Positions 55,563-61,174 of a stretch of 64,000 nt of DNA are shown here, piece after piece. The stretch comes from Rhodospirillales bacterium BBD 1991-14 (lineage in GTDB: Bacteria; Pseudomonadota; Alphaproteobacteria; Kiloniellales; Kiloniellaceae). Below the pieces are notes generated by a model. It searched no databases. It worked only from the letters and a program-made list of their open reading frames with translations, and had not been told where the DNA came from. The position numbers and the translations under genes were made by a program. The stretch spans positions 620,001 through 684,000 of the forward strand of contig LYSY01000001.1 in the NCBI GenBank assembly GCA_001657395.1, written 5' to 3'. Positions within the stretch are counted from its first letter, which is position 1. Each line of letters starts with the position of its first letter.

Positions 55563-56057
55563 ATGAGCGGCAGCGAGTCCTGGATCAAAGAGCGTTACGA
55601 GGTCAGCACCGACCCCGGCCGGCTGGATATGGCGGTGATTCATGGATTTCTCAGGACCGCCTACTGGTCCGAGGCGATCCCACGCGAGACCGTGGAACGG
55701 GCGGTGGCCGGCTCCCTGAATTTCGGCCTCTACGGGCCGGAGGGGCAGCTTGGCTATGCCCGGGTGGTCACCGACAAGGCCACCTTTGCCTGGATCTGCG
55801 ATGTCTTCGTTCTTGAAGCCGCCCGCGGGCAGGGCCTCGGGCAATGGCTGATAGGCTGCATCATGGGGCATCCGGCCCTGCAGGGCCTGCGCCGCTGGAT
55901 GCTGGCAACGGCTGATGCCCACGACCTCTATCGCCCCTTCGGCTTCGAGATACCCGTCGAACCGGAACGCCTGATGGCCCGGCAGATCAAGGACATCTAC
56001 AAGGCCGGCAGAGCCGGCGAAGCGGCCTCCGCGGGCGGTGATCCGGCCCGGGGCTGA
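55563..56057 (+). CDS. GNAT-family N-acetyltransferase
   Basis: A 164-residue GNAT protein. The acetyl-CoA site is VFVLEAARGQGLGQWLIGCIMGHP (R/Q-x-x-G-x-G/A motif), the start is IKERYEVSTDPGRLDMAVIHGFLRTAYWSEAIPRETVERAVAGSLNFGLY. This form with 'LATADAHDLYRPFGF' is the common YncA-like small acetyltransferase. The ATG at 55563 follows AGGAGAGG. It faces the binding-protein gene at 53434. Substrate unknown. Confidence 0.92.
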   Translation: MSGSESWIKERYEVSTDPGRLDMAVIHGFLRTAYWSEAIPRETVERAVAGSLNFGLYGPEGQLGYARVVTDKATFAWICDVFVLEAARGQGLGQWLIGCIMGHPALQGLRRWMLATADAHDLYRPFGFEIPVEPERLMARQIKDIYKAGRAGEAASAGGDPARG

Positions 56058-56324
56058 GGCCCGAATCCGGCTTCGACAAGCTTTGAGAAGCTTTGGTTAC
56101 AGACCTGTAAATCCACGTTAATTGCCCTTTAAGGATGCCATGCTGTTCGTGCAATGCTGCGGTGCAACAATCGCGCTGCACAAAAGCACCCGCTTGCCCC
56201 ATATCTGACCTGTCGGGAGCGGCCGGCCTTACGGACTGACTGATGGATCGCAGAAGGCCACGGGTTCCCGGAGTGCATGGTGTGCCGCCAGGGTCGCTGG
56301 CGGCTGAAGTGAAGGAAGAAAACG

Positions 56325-56717
56325 ATGAATACTGTTCCGATCGATCAGATCAAAGACCCCGTGGTCCGTGCCGAAGTCATCCGCTCGATGGCGGTGGCCG
56401 AAGGCATACTGAATCTCTTCAAGGCGGTTGGCGACCTGGCCAAGGCCGCAACGGCGAAGATCACGAAGTACATGGCTTACCGGCGGATCTATCAGACCCT
56501 CAGCGAGATGAACGACCGTGAGCTCGACGACATCGGGCTGTGCCGCGGCGACATCGACATGGTGGCCCGGGGCCACGACCCGCGGCCGCGCCGCGAGGCC
56601 TACCTGGCGGCCGCTCTGGCGCAGCGCGGCGTGACGCCGGCGTCCTTCGCTGATAAGGGTGCCGACAAGAGCGTCGACCAGGGTGCCAACGACAACCGGA
56701 CGGTCGAGGCAGCCTAA
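56325..56717 (+). CDS. DUF1127 (YjiS-like) protein
   Basis: A 130-residue protein with the DUF1127 core YRRIYQTLSEMNDRELDDIGLCRGDIDMVARG near residues 52-83, and an N-terminal helix (DPVVRAEVIRSMAVAEGILNLFKAVGDLA). The C-terminal extension beyond the core (DKGADKSVDQGANDN) is longer than in the minimal 45-70-residue forms. Short DUF1127 proteins in alphaproteobacteria are linked to RNA-turnover control of phosphate and stress genes; the role here is inference. AAGGAAG precedes the ATG. Confidence 0.88.
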   Translation: MNTVPIDQIKDPVVRAEVIRSMAVAEGILNLFKAVGDLAKAATAKITKYMAYRRIYQTLSEMNDRELDDIGLCRGDIDMVARGHDPRPRREAYLAAALAQRGVTPASFADKGADKSVDQGANDNRTVEAA

Positions 56718-56763
56718 CGCCGAACCGTTCGAACGCTTCCGTGCATCACGCGGAAGCGGAAGA

Positions 56764-56798
56764 AAGACGACAGGGCCGCTTCAGCGGCCCTTAGTCTT
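56764..56798 (+). terminator. Terminator after the DUF1127 gene
   Basis: A perfect 7-bp stem GGGCCGC-TTCA-GCGGCCC (56773-56790), framed by a second complementary pair AAGAC (56764-56768) and GTCTT (56794-56798), then T-containing sequence. It lies 47 bases after the stop. Confidence 0.7.
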
Positions 56799-57072
56799 AT
56801 GGGGGCAGCCGCTCAGGGGCGCTCAGGCCCAGGCGGCGGCGTCCGGGAGATCGGCCGGCGCCAAGACCTCTGAGTTTCCTTGCATATCAATAATTTTCCA
56901 TAATATACATTATGCGCGATTCAGAGAAGATCGCGGGGCCTGGTGTGTGTGCGCTGTCCGCCTCCCGCGCCCTCCCTATCGCATGAGCCTGCGGTCTGAG
57001 AGTCGCGTCTCAACTGCAAAACCTCGCTGACCCGGGCCGGTTTTTGAACCTTCCCGGGCTTCGCCGTCGACT
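56799..57072. other. Intergenic region without a gene
   Basis: Together with the terminator before it and the hairpin after it this makes a 410-base gap. I see no gene. An AT-rich island at about 56885-56915 contains the inverted repeat CATAAT-ATAC-ATTATG (56899-56914) and is the best place for the promoter of the secreted protein at 57128. Confidence 0.5.
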
Positions 57073-57120
57073 ACCTCACTGATTTCCAGCGCCAGAGGCG
57101 CGCGACCATATCAGTGAGGT
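57073..57120 (+). promoter_or_regulatory. 5'-leader hairpin that buries the Shine-Dalgarno
   Basis: ACCTCACTGAT (57073-57083) and ATCAGTGAGGT (57110-57120) are perfect 11-bp complements. Inside them is a second stem GCGCC-AGA-GGCGC (57089-57101). The right arm ends in TGAGGT, the ribosome site of the gene at 57128 (7 bases to the ATG). In the RNA the site would therefore be paired, which suggests translational control. Confidence 0.7.
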
Positions 57121-57127
57121 CAACACA

Positions 57128-57760
57128 ATGCTTATGAATCCGAGGTTTGCCGGTGTCGCTGCAGCGGCGGTTACCGCTCTTTCCCTTGCCCTGCCGGGGG
57201 CGGCCAGCGCAGAGCTCAACGCGCCGGGCGGTCTGACGGTCGGCAAGCCGGACATCACAATCTCTGTCGGCTATATCGGCAACAAGAACTGGGTCGGCGG
57301 CGGCGTCGTCGTGCTGGACGACATGGGTCCCGTCATTCAGACCCAAGCCGGGCCCAATCAGGACATGTGCCGCTTCGTTCAGATGGACTACCAGCCCGGC
57401 AACCAGGGTGAAAGCGACGCCGGCGCATCAACCACCAAGGTCTACCGCGACAAAGCTCTGATCGGCGTGCATCCCTTTGGGCCGGGTTACCTGGCGGCCA
57501 ACAGCTGGCGCCCCTTCAAGACCTGGCAGATGGACCTGCACGAAGGCATGAACACGGTCGACGTTGTCATGGATGCCAACAAACAGGTTTCCGAATCAAA
57601 CGAGAACAACACCTTCACCGCCAAGCTGAACGTGAAGCTCGACTGCGACGGCGACGGCAAGATCAACGGCATCGGCGGGATCCAGATGAAGCCGAGCAAG
57701 CCCGGCCCTGGCGGGGATCCGATCAAGTCCCGCAAGCTGCGCGTCAAGCCGCGCAGCTAG
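57128..57760 (+). CDS. Secreted CARDB-like protein
   Basis: A 210-residue exported protein. Signal peptide AAAAVTALSLALPGAASA, then a beta-sandwich like CARDB (bacterial adhesion-related) domains, ending in the hallmark EGMNTVDVVMDANKQVSESNENNTF, and a C-terminal Lys/Arg/Pro/Gly-rich tail (KPSKPGPGGDPIKSRKLRVKPRS). Two Cys may pair. A similar but not identical protein is encoded at 58658 on the other side of gph. Function unknown; a surface or matrix role is inference. Its leader has a Shine-Dalgarno-sequestering hairpin. Confidence 0.8.
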   Translation: MLMNPRFAGVAAAAVTALSLALPGAASAELNAPGGLTVGKPDITISVGYIGNKNWVGGGVVVLDDMGPVIQTQAGPNQDMCRFVQMDYQPGNQGESDAGASTTKVYRDKALIGVHPFGPGYLAANSWRPFKTWQMDLHEGMNTVDVVMDANKQVSESNENNTFTAKLNVKLDCDGDGKINGIGGIQMKPSKPGPGGDPIKSRKLRVKPRS

Positions 57761-57791
57761 ACTCCGCGATCCCTCTTTCGGCTTCGTTCGG

Positions 57792-57827
57792 TGCCGGCGT
57801 CCTGACCTCAGGGCGTCGGCATCTTTT
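57792..57827 (+). terminator. Terminator after the CARDB-like gene
   Basis: A stem of up to 14 bp with two G-U pairs, TGCCGGCGTCCTGA (57792-57805) and TCAGGGCGTCGGCA (57808-57821), followed by TCTTTT. It lies 31 bases after the stop and before the convergent gph gene. Confidence 0.75.
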
Positions 57828-57841
57828 GGTGCGGAGCCCCA

Positions 57842-58531
57842 TCAGGGGCGCTGCCCGCGGAAGCGTTCCAGAAGCTCCTGCAACTCACCAAAATGGTCAA
57901 AGCGCAGGTGATGGGGGATTTCGTCCGCCGCCGTCTTGCGGTAGCCCTGCGTGAACAACGCAAAGGCGATGCCGGCGGCCTGGGCGGCTGCGGCATCGAC
58001 CTCGCTGTCGCCGACGTAGACGACCTGTTCCCGTTCGGCCTCCAGCGCCCTGGCCACATGCAGCAGCGGCTCGGGATCGGGCTTGCGGACCGGCAGGCTG
58101 TCTCCGCCGACGACGGCTTGGATCGGTTCGGCGAGACCGAGCGCGGCGAGCATCTGCCTGGCCGGGGCCAGCGGTTTGTTCGTGCAAAGACCAAGACGGT
58201 ATCCGGCGTCGGTCAGCGACTGCAGTGTCATTGACACCCCATCGAAGGGCTGTGAAAGGACCGCGGGGGCCGCCCCGTAGATCGCGTGAAACCGCGAGGT
58301 GGCGGCCGTCTGAGCCTCGGCGCCGCCTGTTTCACCCGCCCAGTCGAGCAGCCGTTCGACCAGAACGGCGACGCCGTTACCGACGAAGCGCTTCACCGTC
58401 TCCAGGTCCGGGCTTTCGTGGCCGCGCTCGCTCAACAGCTTTGCGGCGGCCCTGTGAATGTCCGGTGCCGAATCCACCAGCGTTCCATCGAGATCGAAGA
58501 TGACCGCTTTGACGGCCCTGCCCTCGCCCAT
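57842..58531 (-). CDS. gph: HAD hydrolase, phosphoglycolate phosphatase type
   Basis: A 229-residue HAD phosphatase: VIFDLDGTLVDSAPDIHRAA (nucleophile Asp), LGLCTNKPLAPARQML, and YVGDSEVDAAAAQAAGI. The typical Gph length and cap domain are present. It removes 2-phosphoglycolate formed in DNA repair or metabolism. The ATG at 58531 follows GGGAG; the frame is open to 58615. It is divergent from the second CARDB-like gene at 58658 and convergent with the first. Confidence 0.92.
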   Translation of the reverse strand: MGEGRAVKAVIFDLDGTLVDSAPDIHRAAAKLLSERGHESPDLETVKRFVGNGVAVLVERLLDWAGETGGAEAQTAATSRFHAIYGAAPAVLSQPFDGVSMTLQSLTDAGYRLGLCTNKPLAPARQMLAALGLAEPIQAVVGGDSLPVRKPDPEPLLHVARALEAEREQVVYVGDSEVDAAAAQAAGIAFALFTQGYRKTAADEIPHHLRFDHFGELQELLERFRGQRP

Positions 58532-58617
58532 CCCTCTACTCCCTTTGCGGCGCCCTGCCCCCGCTCCTCCGATTGAACCTGCGACGCGGCGGCTGCGACC
58601 GATGGTTAACGCCACAG

Positions 58618-58637
58618 CCTCCGGCCCCGGCCGGAGG
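58618..58637 (+). promoter_or_regulatory. Inverted repeat in the leader of the second CARDB-like gene
   Basis: CCTCCGGCC (58618-58626) and GGCCGGAGG (58629-58637) are perfect 9-bp complements, 20 bases upstream of the ATG at 58658. The Shine-Dalgarno (AAGGAT) lies outside it. It could be a 5'-end hairpin or an operator. Confidence 0.5.
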
Positions 58638-58657
58638 GCAGCCGAAAGGATAGAGCC

Positions 58658-59278
58658 ATGTTCAACAGAGCGATCACCTCCCTTAGTGTGGCGGCTTTCA
58701 CCGCAATGACGCTGGCCGCCGTCCTGCCTGGCGACAGCCAGGCGCAGGGCTCCGCCAGCCAGGCGCGCCCGGCGGCTCAGATGAAGGTCGTGAAGCCGTC
58801 CAAGCCGCCCCGGCCGGCCACCCTCAAAACACCGGCGCGCCCCGAAAAGCCGCGGCCCGGACGCCAGAGCGGACCGGACACGCCGAGCCAGCTGGCGAAC
58901 CTAGTCGTGATTCCCTTCTACAACAATCCGCATGGTCTGCCGCAGGGTTTTCCCGAGCACAGCTACTGTGTGAAGAAGCCGACCGGCGGCACGCCGGTGC
59001 AGATCAAGTTCTGGATCCGCAATGCCGGCGGCAGCGACAGCGGCAGCTTCCAGTGGACGCCGAGCTTCCCGACGGCCGGTGCCGCGCCCGCTCAGGTGAT
59101 TGCCAATGTTCCGGCCAACGGCCAGGTGCTGATCACCCAGGGCCTGCCCAACGGCTGCTATACGCCCGGCTTCTCAGGCATCTGCCAGTTCTCCATCTCC
59201 CTCGACGATCACGACGAGGTGGAGGAATGGAGCGAGGCCAACACCTTCGAAAACTACTGCGTGAGCCCCGCGGGCTGA
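58658..59278 (+). CDS. Secreted CARDB-like protein
   Basis: A 206-residue exported protein. Signal peptide SVAAFTAMTLAAVLPGDSQAQG, a Pro/Lys/Arg-rich low-complexity stretch (residues 33-75), then a beta-sandwich with IKFWIRNAGGSDSGSFQW and the CARDB-type end LDDHDEVEEWSEANTFENYC. Four Cys in the folded part suggest disulfides. It is a relative of the protein at 57128 with the same sandwich end but the basic low-complexity part moved to the N-terminus. Function unknown. Confidence 0.78.
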   Translation: MFNRAITSLSVAAFTAMTLAAVLPGDSQAQGSASQARPAAQMKVVKPSKPPRPATLKTPARPEKPRPGRQSGPDTPSQLANLVVIPFYNNPHGLPQGFPEHSYCVKKPTGGTPVQIKFWIRNAGGSDSGSFQWTPSFPTAGAAPAQVIANVPANGQVLITQGLPNGCYTPGFSGICQFSISLDDHDEVEEWSEANTFENYCVSPAG

Positions 59279-59302
59279 CCGGCGGTTCGGTGGAACCTTG
59301 GC

Positions 59303-59332
59303 AGGGGGGCGCCTTGAGGGCTGCCCCCCTTC
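59303..59332. terminator. GC-rich hairpin between convergent genes
   Basis: GGGGGGC (59304-59310) pairs with GCCCCCC (59323-59329), with a short inner stem, between the CARDB-like gene and the PAS gene. The tail is only TTCC, so it is a weak terminator candidate. Confidence 0.45.
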
Positions 59333-59354
59333 CCGGCGCTGTGCTGCATTGGCC

Positions 59355-59918
59355 TCAGAAAGCTGTGCGCGGCAGTATGTCGTTCTCTATGTGAATTACC
59401 TGCTTGTCCTTCACCGCCCCGGTGATGGAATTGGGCCGGCAATCGTTCTCGATCCGCGAGAGGCAGCCGATGACGAGGCGGCAGTCACCTGCCCCGGCGC
59501 ACATCGGCATCCGTAAGATCTCCACCCGGACGTAACTGCGATCACTGTAGGTCAGCCCCTCGACCGAACGGATGCAGACGTGCCGGTCCAGGACTTGGTC
59601 GAACATCGCCGTCACATTCTCGAGGTCTTCGCCATCCAGCAACTCGTCAAGATAGCGGTTGGTGTGTTCCAGGCCCATGATCTCGGTGATGCCGGTACCC
59701 GTCAGGCGGAAATGAAAACGTCCACTGCCGGGCTCCTTCTCGACGATGAACAGGAAGGGCAGCAGGCTCGCGATCTCGGCCGGATCCAGGTCATCGCGCA
59801 GCGGCACCCCGCCACGCTTCAGAGCCAGGCGGCGCCAGTAGTCGTAGAACTCCCGCGATCTGGGACTGTGAAAGGTCCCCGCCGGGGCTTGCTCCGCAAG
59901 CATTTGGGGTGCGGCCAT
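59355..59918 (-). CDS. PAS_5-family protein
   Basis: A 187-residue protein: FYDYWRRLALKRGGVPLRDDLDPAEIASLLPFLFIVEKEPGSGRFHFRLTGTGITEIMGLEHTNRYLDELL, the signature of the PAS_5 family that is frequent in Rhodospirillales. It probably senses a small ligand, but no output domain is attached. The ATG has a weak ribosome site. It is divergent from mazG. Confidence 0.88.
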   Translation of the reverse strand: MAAPQMLAEQAPAGTFHSPRSREFYDYWRRLALKRGGVPLRDDLDPAEIASLLPFLFIVEKEPGSGRFHFRLTGTGITEIMGLEHTNRYLDELLDGEDLENVTAMFDQVLDRHVCIRSVEGLTYSDRSYVRVEILRMPMCAGAGDCRLVIGCLSRIENDCRPNSITGAVKDKQVIHIENDILPRTAF

Positions 59919-60008
59919 GGTGCAAGTGGTACCGCAGAATGCTTTGCACTCGGTTAATCATGGCCCTTGGTGCTGGCTGGGCTCCGCGTCTTTGGCTAGA
60001 TTGCGGCC

Positions 60009-60881
60009 ATGCCTGATGACCGCCCCACCGCTACCGCCCCCACGTCCGAACCGAGATCCAACCCGGCGTCCACCCCCATCGGTCGCCTGCTGGAGGTCAT
60101 GGCCCGGCTGCGCGATCCGCAAACCGGATGCCCCTGGGACGTGGCGCAGAGCTTCGCCACCATTGCCCCCTACACCATCGAGGAGGCTTACGAGGTCGCC
60201 GACGCCATCGAACAGAACGACATGGCGGCGCTCAAGGACGAACTGGGGGACCTGCTGCTGCAGGTGGTCTTTCATGCCCGCATGGCCGAGGAAGCCGATC
60301 ACTTCGCCTTCGACGATGTCGCAACGGCCATCGCCGACAAGATGGTGAGCCGCCATCCCCATGTCTTCGGCGACCATACGGCGGAAACGCCTGACGACGT
60401 GAAAGTGACCTGGGAGGAGCAGAAGGAACGGGAGCGTGCCGCCAAGGCCGTCGGAAAGGGCGCCGGCGCGCTTTCCGCGCTGGATGGGGTGACGGCCGCC
60501 CTCCCTGCCCTGCTGCGGGCCGAGAAGCTGCAAAAGCGCGCGGCGCGGGCGCGCTTCGATTGGCCGGATGCCACGCCGGTCTTCGAGAAGATCGAGGAAG
60601 AGATCGGCGAGATTCGGGAAGCCATGGCCGACGGCGGCGCCCCGGACCGCCTGGAGGATGAGGTCGGCGATCTGCTCTTCGTCGTGGTGAACCTGGCGCG
60701 GCATCTGAAGGTCGACGCCGAGACCGCCCTGCGCCGCAGCAACGCGAAATTCGAGCGCCGCTTCCGGGCGATGGAAGCCAAGCTGCAGGAGCGCGGCGAC
60801 TGCGCCGAGGACCAGAGCCTGGATGCCCTCGAAGCGCTCTGGCAGGCCGTGAAGCGTGAGGAGCGCAGCGGCGGGCGCTAA
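60009..60881 (+). CDS. mazG: Nucleoside triphosphate pyrophosphohydrolase MazG
   Basis: A 290-residue enzyme with two MazG helical domains. The first has CPWDVAQSFATIAPYTIEEAYEVADAIE...LKDELGDLLLQVVFHA, the second has IEEEIGEIREAMADGG...LEDEVGDLLFVVVNLARHL; each keeps the ExxE-x-ExxD metal-binding set. It hydrolyses NTPs such as dUTP or aberrant nucleotides to NMP and PPi. Two-domain architecture and length match E. coli MazG. Confidence 0.94.
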   Translation: MPDDRPTATAPTSEPRSNPASTPIGRLLEVMARLRDPQTGCPWDVAQSFATIAPYTIEEAYEVADAIEQNDMAALKDELGDLLLQVVFHARMAEEADHFAFDDVATAIADKMVSRHPHVFGDHTAETPDDVKVTWEEQKERERAAKAVGKGAGALSALDGVTAALPALLRAEKLQKRAARARFDWPDATPVFEKIEEEIGEIREAMADGGAPDRLEDEVGDLLFVVVNLARHLKVDAETALRRSNAKFERRFRAMEAKLQERGDCAEDQSLDALEALWQAVKREERSGGR

Positions 60882-60933
60882 GCCTTTTCCTCTGAAGACT
60901 CTCCACCGGACAACAACTCTTGATTTAGTGTTT

Positions 60934-60954
60934 TGCCTAGGCTGGGCCTAGGCA
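60934..60954. promoter_or_regulatory. 9-3-9 palindrome upstream of the RTX gene
   Basis: Arms TGCCTAGGC (60934-60942) and GCCTAGGCA (60946-60954) around TGG are a perfect dyad, 53 bases after mazG and 220 bases before the RTX start. There is no T tract. It is a candidate operator, for example of a LuxR/LysR-type regulator. The rest of the 293-base gap shows no gene. Confidence 0.55.
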
Positions 60955-61174
60955 GCATGCGTATTGCGCTGTCCGCTTACGTCCGGGTGGCAAGAGTTCT
61001 TCTGGTTCATTCTCAACACCCCTTGAAAACCGGGCGTCTGCAGGGAGGCATTCGGCTGTGAGTAACTTTGCGTTGTTTCATACGTTCGTAAACTGCTTTT
61101 GGTTGATTCGCCTTAAAGTAGTGTGCAAGAGTTGAGTCCCGCTCAACAATGCAAGCCATGGGAGGACTCTCGTT

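Noticed and set aside
57792-57827. Stem after the CARDB-like gene as a riboswitch-like element for gph
   Set aside because: It has a T tract on the plus strand and lies between convergent 3' ends, so a terminator is the simpler reading.
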